The notes below the pieces were generated by a model that was not told the DNA's origin, did not search any database, and saw only the letters and a list, made by a program, of their open reading frames with translations. Shown piece by piece: positions 6,401 through 11,818 of a stretch of DNA of 11,818 bases (within the stretch, counting starts at the first letter, position 1; every line of letters begins with the position of its first letter). The stretch spans positions 182,850 through 194,667 of the forward strand of contig WELB01000226.1 of the NCBI GenBank assembly GCA_009602725.1. The letters are read 5' to 3'. A program made the position numbers and the translations under genes. The DNA comes from Spirogloea muscicola (taxonomy: Eukaryota > Streptophyta > Zygnematophyceae > Spirogloeales > Spirogloeaceae).

Positions 6401-8961
6401 CACCTGCTCTGGATGGACTGTGCTGCAACTCTTGTGTCTCTGTCAGCACTTACAAACTCATGGGACACTTGCTACGTTCAGGGAAGCTGAAAGGGGCCCT
6501 TGGCATACTGGATGTTGCTGATCGGCAGATGAGTGATGTTGGGGCCAAGCTGACAGAGGCCAAGCGAGTATACTCCTCACTTTCACTGAGTATGAAGTAA
6601 TGAGTATCCAGCGCCAAGTATTAGTGCACACATTGCGATACTTCTGTGTATTATGCTCTATCGAGGATTCCATGACTGCATGCCGGCTCATGTGCTTGAT
6701 TGTGTAACCGCTACTGAATTGCTTCATGTTTTGCTCGTATGGGCAGCATGTGTTGCACTATGAAGCATTTCTGCAGAATGATATGGAGGAAGCAGTCAAT
6801 AAGCACAATAAGGAGCTGGAGGAGATTCGGCAGAGGCGACAGGTGCTCAACCTCCGCATCCCTCATGGCAAACAACCCCAAAGTGCTCGCTCGGTGTACA
6901 TTTGTAGTACACGAATAGAAGACCAAGAAGCTACTCTAGATTGAGCCCAAACCTCGTACACGATAGTGCGTAGGTACAGTCTGAAAGATTTTGACGTAGA
7001 AGCCGCCTTCTGACAGTCAGCAGCTGCTGAAGCTTCCGCCAAGTGCTCCGAGGAAGAAGCTTCTGCTCTTGGACCATGCCATCTCACCATGGAAGGGCTT
7101 CGAGCCAAGGTGACGCTACTTCAAGAGAGAATTGACAGGGACAGCAGAAGGTATTGCCTCAGAGCCCCTGCATACATTGTTGCTGCGGTTGGTGATGACA
7201 TACTTCAAGATCTTGTCTTCTTGACTGCCCTGCAAGTGAACGCAAGGAGCTCAAGTCGGATGCTGCAGGCAGAATACGAGCAACGAGGAGCTAGTCCGAG
7301 AATACCAAGATGTTGCAGACCAGGTTTCAGAGAGAGTGCGCACGCTTGAAGTCGGCCATGAGCGCTATAAGGTGCAATCCACTTGATGACACAGGCCTGC
7401 CTGCCTGTCATCAGCTGTTGCTTGTTGATCGTCAAGCTTAGCCCTGATTGTGCAGCAGGCAAAGTGACCTGCTTGTCTGTTGAGGTGCTAGTCTACGAAA
7501 ATGTGACTGCATTTCGTGGTGGCAGCGATTGAGGTCTCTCATGGCTATCCGGGCAAAGGGACTGATACAGATGGCCAAGCACCTAAAGAGTCAAGCAAGT
7601 TGGCTGTGAGTTGTTCATCACTTGACTTGTGGACGTGGGCGTAGTTGCACGTGTGCACTCTAAGCAGAGGTGGACTAAACTGGTCTTCCAATTGAATGCA
7701 AACGAATTGTGAAGTGCTGCGATGAAATTTATGTCCATTGACAGCAGCATGCATTAAAGCAGCACCAAGCCCTTGCAAGTGCAGGTTCAACAGCCATCTA
7801 CTGCGGAAAGGGTTCCGTGGCAAACTGGACATAGACTATGACAAGAACGCACTTGAGCTGAAGGTGTGTGAGCACCAAAATCTGGACCCTGAGGCACTCT
7901 GTGTCTTTAGCTGACATATCTGACATATCAAGAGCTGCTCTGAACACTGGGCTTCAGGTAGCAGAAGCTGCTTCTCTGTATAGGTTGGCCTTCTCACAAG
8001 GAGCAACTCTGTCAACAGGTGGTCATGCCGTCTGACAGCTCGGGTACAGCCGTGAAGGATACTCGAGCTCTATCAGGTCAAGCAACCACGTATACTCGTT
8101 TGTCTTCTTGCAAGGGCTAAGGTGCCTCCTATATATTTCAAGAGTCTGGCAGTTGCATGTCATACCTACATGAATTTCAAAGCGCCTGTAAGTCGTGACT
8201 CGTGCCAGTAGCGAATGGATTTGCAATGCTCAATACGAAGAAAGGAAGGGCCTAGTGGCCACCACATATTATTCGAGGTCACATCATTCATCTGACACCC
8301 CGATAAGCTGGGAATTGTAGGGGGCGAGAGGTCATTCTCGACGCTGGCTTTTGTGTTGACTTTGCATGGCATGTCTGAGTCGCCAATCCGCGCCATGGAT
8401 GAGTTCGACATCTACATGGTATGTCAGGGTGCCCCATTCCGTTTATCCTGTCTTTGCTTAGGCCAGTTGGCGCCCCTAGGCAGGACCGCTCCGTGGATGC
8501 GTCCAATATGAGGACATTGGCTCATTTGTGAAGCATAGAAGCCTTGGACTGCTTATCGGTTGCATCATGTTGCACACATGTCATTTGGAAGATGTCAGAG
8601 CGATAACACATTCGCTTGGTGTAAGTGCGACTTCCTTGCACACGAGCTATGCTCATCTGATGCAGATGCTGCTGGCCTGTCCAGGATGATGTGACAAGAA
8701 AGATTTGCCTGGAGACTCTGGTGAAATTTGCCACCTACGAAGGATCTCAGTGGATCTTCATCACCCCTCATGATATCAGGTCACCAGACATGTCTACTCT
8801 TGACAAAGGCACATCACAATCTGTTGCATGAAAAACCAAAAATTACCATAACATGCATCTCTCTTGACCCCCTTGTCAACATATTTTCACCGTACCATTC
8901 TGGCAGCATGGTGGAACCGGGACCCCTGCTCAAGAAGCAGCAGATGCGTGCACCCCGGTAA
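410..8961 (+). CDS. SMC6: SMC6, structural maintenance of chromosomes protein 6 (complete, 30 exons)
   Basis: SMC6 pairs with SMC5 in the nuclear SMC5/6 ATPase complex, which acts in recombination repair, replication-fork stability and chromosome segregation. Exons: 410-554, 695-800, 1099-1232, 1396-1451, 1581-1667, 1917-2086, 2438-2588, 2741-2914, 3249-3383, 3582-3658, 3831-3906, 4084-4158, 4334-4438, 4580-4749, 4899-4926, 5026-5121, 5240-5352, 5567-5771, 5873-6004, 6165-6279, 6482-6567, 6747-6842, 7017-7150, 7269-7371, 7526-7605, 7785-7863, 8019-8076, 8321-8418, 8685-8779, 8907-8961. These sum to 3234 bases (about 1077 residues) with every junction in phase, and the family is about 1050-1100. 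Walker A is residues 45-52, the signature LSGGERS 994-1000, Walker B ends at D1022-E1023. The ATG at 410 sits in a strong GCCATGG context; an in-frame ATG at 212 would add 66 basic residues. Least certain joins: the start of exon 8 (2741 or 2744), the end of exon 21, and exons 15-16. Confidence 0.93.
555..694 (+). other. SMC6 intron 1, splitting the P-loop codon
   Basis: The donor is GTGCGC after GGCA and the acceptor is CCAG before GCGGCAAGAGC. Joining the exons gives AAC GGC AGC GGC AAG AGC, the NGSGKS core of Walker A. The intron therefore interrupts the serine codon between the two glycines. The 140-base intron is itself extremely GC-rich. Without removal, the frame runs into a stop near 661, so an unspliced transcript would make no ATPase. 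Confidence 0.9.
801..1098 (+). other. SMC6 intron 2, GC-AG type
   Basis: Exon 2 must end after GACGCCAG, because joining AG to C TAC TGC AAG at 1099 gives the expected HDAS-YCKVAIDV. The intron then starts with GCACGC rather than GT, and there is no nearby GT donor that keeps the reading. The preceding CCAG fits the AG|GC context of the minor GC-AG class still removed by the U2 spliceosome. The 298-base intron falls from GC-rich at its start to mixed composition at its end. Confidence 0.75.
2087..2437 (+). other. SMC6 intron 6, the longest intron, carrying a minisatellite
   Basis: Exon 6 ends GAGAAGATCAG and the donor is GTGCCA. The acceptor is AATCCAG before AGAGATGGAG. The first half is filled by an 8-bp tandem array (listed separately) that begins only 14 bases after the donor. 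The second half, about 2290-2437, is ordinary non-coding sequence with no recognised feature. Confidence 0.85.
2101..2289 (+). repeat. 8-bp minisatellite, CCTCACTG/CCTCACCG units
   Basis: Units of eight bases run in constant register from 2101 to 2252 (19 units), and four more degenerate units follow a five-base slip at 2258-2289. The six units at 2109-2156 are perfect CCTCACTG copies; later ones drift (CCTCACCG, CCTCACCT, CCTCATTG, CCTCGCGT). Because eight is not a multiple of three, all three plus-strand frames stay open and yield repetitive Leu/Pro/Ser/His peptides that are not genes. The array is pyrimidine-rich and ends in TTGCCACAG at 2290-2298, which looks like a splice acceptor. Confidence 0.93.
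2915..3248 (+). other. SMC6 intron 8 (334 bases) with foldback
   Basis: The donor GTTTCT follows CATGAG at the end of exon 8. The acceptor TCTGTCAG precedes GCCACCAAAGAG of exon 9. The intron holds a perfect hairpin at 3168-3200 (listed separately). I looked for a missed exon inside: segments near 2974-3070 and 3129-3160 have short open frames, but neither is needed, since exons 8 and 9 join in phase 0 and the total protein length is already normal. Confidence 0.75.
3168..3200. repeat. Perfect 15-bp inverted repeat with 3-base loop
   Basis: TATGATGCTTCAAAT at 3168-3182 is followed by CCG and then its exact reverse complement at 3186-3200. A weaker outer pairing, TGAGA at 3162-3166 with TCTCA at 3206-3210, could extend the stem past mismatches. 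It lies inside intron 8 of SMC6, about 48 bases before the acceptor. The function is unknown. It could be a remnant of a small foldback element, a structure affecting splicing, or a sequencing/assembly foldback. Confidence 0.9.
4334..5352 (+). other. SMC6: SMC6 hinge domain (exons 13-17)
   Basis: Residues about 463-632 form the globular hinge through which SMC6 dimerises with SMC5. Landmarks in order are PPIGPLGVHL, YSLAVEVAIGKQLDSFVVTN and LSILIYDFGRPSLGSVVPKF. Next come LLTVMRVLHTDSSVVHNVLIDQ, then AHIERVVLVDNFQNGKHVAF and ECITLEGLRM. These follow the SMC6 hinge closely (GPLG; a VE..LG/AIGK..L core; an IYDF.RP strand; VxNxLIDQ; ..IERV.L). Exon 15 is only 28 bases (4899-4926) and its donor GTGACA is weak, so the exact RPS-LGSVV-PKFH-PPEH path is likely but not certain. 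Confidence 0.88.
5567..7371 (+). other. SMC6: SMC6 coiled coil 2 (exons 18-24)
   Basis: Exons 18-24 encode residues about 633-923, the returning antiparallel arm. Exon 18 starts YVREGQEVSRKDPHTQGSG, a polar linker, then the heptad-rich MEDELESAERELADLNQQL. Later exons give LRKAKVTWRTADIELRETQ, KLKQQIHDQSKNLKDLEQRL and KGALGILDVADRQMSDVGAK. HYEAFLQNDMEEAVNKHNKE and ASAKCSEEEASALG follow. The Cys-Ser-Glu-Glu-Glu stretch and the final EELVREYQDVADQV match conserved SMC6 features just before the C-terminal head. The end of exon 21 is ambiguous: the chosen donor is GTATAC at 6568, and GTATGA downstream is an alternative in a different phase. Confidence 0.82.
7526..8961 (+). other. SMC6: SMC6 C-terminal head (exons 25-30)
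   Basis: Residues about 924-1077 complete the ATPase. FNSHLLRKGFRGKLDIDYD and KDTRALS lead into the ABC signature LSGGERSFSTL (exon 27/28 junction inside the first glycine codon). FVLTLHGMSESPIRAMDEFD supplies Walker B with catalytic Glu1023. Exon 29 gives TRKICLETLVKFATYEGSQWIFITPHDIS. Exon 30 ends MVEPGPLLKKQQMRAPR and stop TAA at 8959-8961. The KKQQM-APR ending is a plant-lineage hallmark from memory of the family. All catalytic residues are intact, so the gene looks functional. Confidence 0.93.
7912..7929. repeat. Tandem duplication of TGACATATC in SMC6 intron 26
   Basis: Two perfect adjacent copies of the nonamer TGACATATC occupy 7912-7920 and 7921-7929. They are intronic, between exons 26 and 27. 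This is probably a simple slippage duplication with no known role. Confidence 0.8.
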
Positions 8962-9196
8962 GGTGCAAGCTGCAACTAATGGCGCTAGGTAGCAAGAATA
9001 TTAGAACCTCCACCGTCCCGTTAATGACATACATTTGGGCTCAAAGTGAGGCCTTCTGCCCAGTTTGAGCTGATCAAGTAGTCATTGGCAGCAGAGCTTC
9101 CATGACCAGGAGCTCCAAGAAGTGTGGCTCCACCAGATTGCATTGACCTGTGAATGGCAACGCAAGAAGCTTGACAAGATGGGCAATGATTCTCAT

Positions 9197-9224
9197 AGTG
9201 GGCAGTGGGCAATGGGCAACGGGC
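9197..9224 (+). repeat. Heptamer tandem repeat AGTGGGC x4
   Basis: Four adjacent heptamers, AGTGGGC, AGTGGGC, AATGGGC and AACGGGC, fill 9197-9224. Related GGGCAA words recur at 9181-9186 and 9311-9320. It is a short, partly degenerate microsatellite-like tract in the intergenic region, of no known function. Confidence 0.85.
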
Positions 9225-9367
9225 GAATTGGCACCCAAGTAATCTGGTTATGGTGCAGTTGCGGCCGGAGCATTCCAAGAGAAGGTCAAGTGGAAAAAGT
9301 CGGTGCCAGCAATGGGCAACGCAAGAGAGGTGTTCTAATGGCATTGCTCAGATTGTCAGCGGGACAC

Positions 9368-9373
9368 AATAAA
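9368..9373 (+). terminator. Possible polyadenylation signal for SMC6 (AATAAA)
   Basis: A canonical AATAAA hexamer lies about 400 bases after the SMC6 stop codon, on the coding strand, followed by a weak stem-loop at 9383-9408. Chlorophyte algae mostly use TGTAA instead, and the nearest plus-strand copy is at 9845-9849. Which one is used, if either, cannot be told from sequence. Confidence 0.25.
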
Positions 9374-9953
9374 CAAAACCCATGATTAGGCATAAATTTG
9401 ACTAATCAATCATGACGCTGTTTGCTGAGCGATGAGTGATGGAGAAGAGTGTGCATGCATCACCAGAGCTGCTTCAGTTTTGGCACCAGTCAAGGATCCT
9501 CAAATACAATGTCACAAGGGAAATCCCAGCATTGAGGGCCAAAGAGCAGCGCTTTCTTTGAGGCTCTCTGCAGCGTCAGGCTTGACTTCGGGCTGCTTGA
9601 GAGGTGATAGCAATGGCCATTTCCCCTCCTTCCCTTCTGCGCCCCCAACACCCGAAAGCTACAAAGTGACACCTGCATTTGAAGCGCGAGGCTGCAAGGG
9701 CTGTATGATGGCTGGCCATCCAGCCAGGAGCTAGGGACTCGCTGACAAGAAGGTGGTGGCTTTCCCCCTTGGCAACCAGGTCTGGTGCCACATATTCATC
9801 AAAGCTCTGCTGGTGACTTACCGTGCAGCTATGTGCAGAGGCGGTGTAAGCTTAGGCCCGCCGTGTCCCCACCACCTCCATGGCACTGCAGCTGGACTTG
9901 CATTCACAGGAGCATTGCATCGAGAGATGTGCCCCCGGTGACAGGCGGCCCCG

Positions 9954-10860
9954 CTAGTCTTCAGGGAAGTTGACAGCCAGGTCCCAGTAGTGCGCAACTC
10001 CCTTGTCAGCAAGGAACTTGCGTGCAGCAGCTGTGGTCCGAGACTGCTGAATGGCAAAGTTCGGAAATGCGGGGGCAGGTATCACGCCCTGCCACACCAG
10101 CTGGCACGCCGCCGGTCTTCCACTGCCCTGGCCTGCACCGGGGTCACCCCCTTGGCCATCCTCGTCCTTGGCGCTGCGGGCAGCTGCCCAGTCGATGCGG
10201 TGCAGCATAAGCCTGCAGTAGCGCTTGATCGCCTTGGGCGCGCCCTCAATGACCACACAGGATGGTGCACCATCGCACAGCGCCGCGCAGCCGGTCAGGT
10301 GGTTCTCCTGTGCGTTGATGTCCACTTTGAAGCGAGTCTGCGGGTGGGCAAGGCAGCCCTCAGGCACGCGGAACACGGCAGCCTCCGTTTCCTGCAAGCC
10401 CGCACCCCCAGTGGAGCCCTGGAAGAGGCGCTGCTCCTTCTTTTGGCGGCGCTCGGCGGGCGTAAGCATCCGTGCGAGGTTGCGGTCGGCGTGCGCCTGC
10501 TCCCTGCCTGCTGCGGCTGTCCGGACTTCCTGCTCCAGGCGCGTCGGGTCCTGCACCGCCTCGTTGCCCAGCACCTTCATCAGGTTGCTCATCTTCACCT
10601 TGGCCTTGGGAGGCTCCAGCAACCCCTGCCGGATCATCTCCTGCCGCTCCTTCTCTCGCGCCAACCGCCGCTGCGTCCGCAGCTTCTTGCGCTCCCGGGC
10701 GGTCAGCCTCAGCGGCTGTGGAGGCGGGGGAGGGGCCTCGGCAGGGGGCTCGATCGGCACGGGATGCTCGACCAGCGCGGTTATCCTCTCAGCCTTGATG
10801 GCAAAGCTGCTCCCCGACGCCACGTCAGCGTAAGTGCCGGTGGACAGCAGCCCGACGTCC
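9954..10860 (-). other. PRP3: PRP3 last exon (core and C-terminal DUF1115 domain)
   Basis: This 907-base exon carries about 300 residues, including stop. It begins with the D of VEWWD and DVGLLSTGTYADV, then VEHPVPIEPPAEAPPPPPQP (proline-rich) and a strongly basic helix RERKKLRTQRRLAREKERQ. The near-invariant LLEPPKAKVKMSNLMKVLG block follows. The C-terminal domain spans FKVDINAQENHLTGCAAL through VVIEGAPKAIKRYCRLM to YWDLAVN; in PRP3 this folds like a ferredoxin and contacts U4/U6 snRNA. An acidic and glycine-rich insert, KDEDGQGGDPGAGQGSG, replaces the acidic loop of relatives. Confidence 0.93.
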
Positions 10861-11818
10861 CTACAGAGGGAGAGACGGGCATGTCAATCAATCGAGCTGG
10901 AGAGAGGCGGGCCGTGGAGTTGCGGCCCTGAAGCCGTGGACCTTGGACCCTGACACGGGCGCACTTAAAGTCGCAGGACACACGACTGAGCCGCAGGGGT
11001 GTGAAGCTAGCCCGGGAGTGAACATGCCCCGGAGTGGAAGTGGAGTGTCTTACCACCACTCCACGCCCGGAATGCGCTCCTTCCTCTTCTTCTCCTCGGC
11101 AGGAGGCTCGGCCAAGGGCCTCTCTCCAACCTGTATGAGGTTGGGGTTGATGTCATCCTCGCCCTTCTTCTTGGTCACAGCGTCCTGCCGCGCCTTCATC
11201 TCCTTTGCCTTGGCCTCGCCGAATTGTGCCTGCGTGCAGGGCAGTGCCAGGTGGGGGGGGGCCTTCTCTCAAACTCGTATATTACCCCAAGCATTTGACA
11301 TGCGGACGTGTGGTGCGCGGCACGTCGTTTGCAAAGCAGAGGAGGCAGGCCAACAAGGGCCGCGGTCGGCTGGCAACCCTAAACCCCAGACCCTGCCCCA
11401 AGCCCCAAATACTGATATTGGCCTCCTCTCCGTGGTACGACGCAGCAGCAGAAGGCGGCGGCGTACCCGCAGCCGGTCGACCTCGGCGCGCTTGGACCAG
11501 GCGCCCTCGTCCACGAACTGGAAGGCGGCGCGGCGCGGGCGCAGGAGGCGCTTGCGGGCGTCGGCGCCGACGCGCGCGTCGAAGTGGGCGGCGGTCTCGT
11601 CGTCGGGCTCGGGGTCGAGGAGCCGGAAGGCCTCCTTCTTGGCCTTGTTGATGTTGACCTTGAGCGTGGACACGGGGCCCTGCCGCGCGCGCGCCGCCAC
11701 CACGCGCCCCGCCTCGTCCACCTCGCGCCCCAGCGCGTCCAGCCGCAGCACCGGCGCCTTCTCGCCCCGCGGCGTCGCCCCCGCCTCCGCCGCCAGGACG
11801 CCCAGCGCCGACCCCGCC
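9954..11818 (-). CDS. PRP3: PRP3, U4/U6 small nuclear ribonucleoprotein (C-terminal 477 residues; 5' end outside window)
   Basis: PRP3 (human PRPF3) binds U6/U4 snRNA and stabilises the U4/U6.U5 tri-snRNP in the nucleus. Minus-strand exons in transcript order are 11818-11467 (continues beyond the window), 11229-11054 and 10860-9954. Introns 11466-11230 (GTACGC...CGCAG) and 11053-10861 (GTAAGA...TGTAG) restore an open frame; the second splits a Trp codon in VEWWD. Family segments in order: PVLRLDALGREVDEAGRVV, STLKVNINKAKKEAF, AAFQFVDEGAWSKRAEVDRL, AQFGEAKAKEMKARQ, INPNLIQVGERP. They continue with IPGVEWWD, LLEPPKAKVKMSNLMKVLG, NEAVQDPTRLEQEVRTAAA, then the C-terminal domain (DUF1115) with KAIKRYCRLMLHRIDW and HYWDLAVNFPED. 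The stop is TAG, complement of 9954-9956. The human protein is about 683 residues, so roughly the first 200 are missing here. The gene faces SMC6 tail to tail. Confidence 0.95.
11054..11229 (-). other. PRP3: PRP3 internal exon
   Basis: Fifty-eight codons plus two bases, from AQFGEAKAKEMKARQ through TKKKGEDDINPNLIQVGERP to ERIPGVEWW. The acceptor is CACGCAG and the donor GTAAGA. The junctions on both sides keep the frame and match the plant PRP3 order, in which AQFGEA follows the RLR that ends the preceding exon. Confidence 0.92.
11467..11818 (-). other. PRP3: PRP3 upstream exon, truncated by window edge
   Basis: The visible 117 codons run from an Ala/Gly-rich lead into KAPVLRLDALGREVDEAGRV, a landmark of the PRP3 domain. 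TLKVNINKAKKEAFRLLDP, AHFDARVGADARKRLLRPRR and FQFVDEGAWSKRAEVDRLR follow before the GTACGC donor. It is very GC-rich, like the SMC6 first exon. No start codon is visible, so the exon or upstream exons continue past 11818. Confidence 0.92.

Larger units (their letters stand above)
9092..9561 (+). other. Possible unrecognised or decayed multi-exon gene
   Basis: Three plus-strand segments read like protein and can be joined in phase through AG/GT borders. The first, 9092-9197, includes HDQELQEVWLHQIAL and CEWQRKKLDKMGND. The second, 9259-9329, includes AGAFQEKVKWKKSVPAMGNA. The third, 9478-9561, includes FWHQSRILKYNV and REIPALRAKEQRF and ends at a TGA. Immediately after, one frame over, FEALCSVRLDFGLLERG continues in similar style, and two more such segments lie near 9686-9738 and 9750-9810 (the latter includes VVAFPLGNQVWCHIFIKALL). 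I recognise no family. Against a live gene: no clear start, a first intron of only 61 bases (shorter than any in SMC6) made largely of a heptamer repeat, and a frame change. It may equally be 3'UTR sequence. Confidence 0.2.
8962..9953. other. Intergenic / 3'UTR region between convergent genes
   Basis: Nearly one kilobase separates the SMC6 stop from the PRP3 stop on the opposite strand, and it must contain both 3' ends. A plus-strand AATAAA lies at 9368-9373 and a plus-strand TGTAA (the usual green-algal polyadenylation signal) at 9845-9849. I found no TGTAA on the minus strand for PRP3. A weak inverted repeat (TGATTAG 9383-9389 with CTAATCA 9402-9408) follows the AATAAA. There is a heptamer repeat at 9197-9224. 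A separated near-duplicate pair lies at 9153-9167 and 9311-9326 (AATGG(G)CAACGCAAGA). No confident gene is present, though several plus-strand segments read like protein (see the candidate entry). Confidence 0.7.

Noticed and set aside
9021-9344. Minus-strand open frame of 107 codons in the intergenic region
   Set aside because: Cysteine- and histidine-rich product without a recognisable domain; the plus strand of the same stretch looks more protein-like.
9990-10931. Plus-strand open frame of 313 codons opposite PRP3
   Set aside because: Antisense to a strongly conserved PRP3 exon; the Leu/Arg-rich product is the mirror of its codon bias.

Overview
The window is nuclear DNA from a eukaryote, most likely a green alga (Chlorophyta; a trebouxiophyte-type genome is a guess). 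Both recognisable genes are broken by many spliceosomal introns. Both encoded proteins look more like the plant-lineage versions than the animal ones, for example the SQWIFITPHDIS end of SMC6 and the AQFGEAKAKE and WDLAVN segments of PRP3. Several splice donors are of the GTGCGC/GTACGC kind that is common in GC-rich algal genomes. No bacterial operon, viral, CRISPR, rRNA or tRNA feature was seen.

Layout. Positions 1-409 are an upstream/promoter/5'UTR region that turns from mixed composition to very GC-rich. Positions 410-8961 (+) are a complete gene for SMC6, a subunit of the SMC5/6 genome-maintenance complex. I resolve it into 30 short exons and 29 introns (about 99-351 bases each). They join in one uninterrupted frame of 3234 bases, giving about 1077 residues, the normal size for the family. 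Walker A, hinge, ABC signature and Walker B are all present. Positions 8962-9953 are a roughly 1 kb intergenic/3'UTR stretch between the convergent genes, with short repeats and some oddly protein-like segments. Positions 9954-11818 (-) are the 3' part of the gene for splicing factor PRP3 (U4/U6 snRNP, human PRPF3). Three exons are visible; the N-terminal end runs off the right edge of the window.

How they relate. SMC6 acts in DNA repair and chromosome segregation; PRP3 is a core tri-snRNP protein. They converge tail to tail, and nothing indicates a shared pathway. I found no undescribed multi-gene system. The interesting material is in gene architecture: a GC-AG intron, an intron that splits the P-loop codon, a 28-base exon, an 8-bp minisatellite next to a splice donor, a perfect 15-bp hairpin in an intron, direct repeats across intron boundaries that resemble intron-gain scars, and a possible unrecognised or decayed gene between the two genes.
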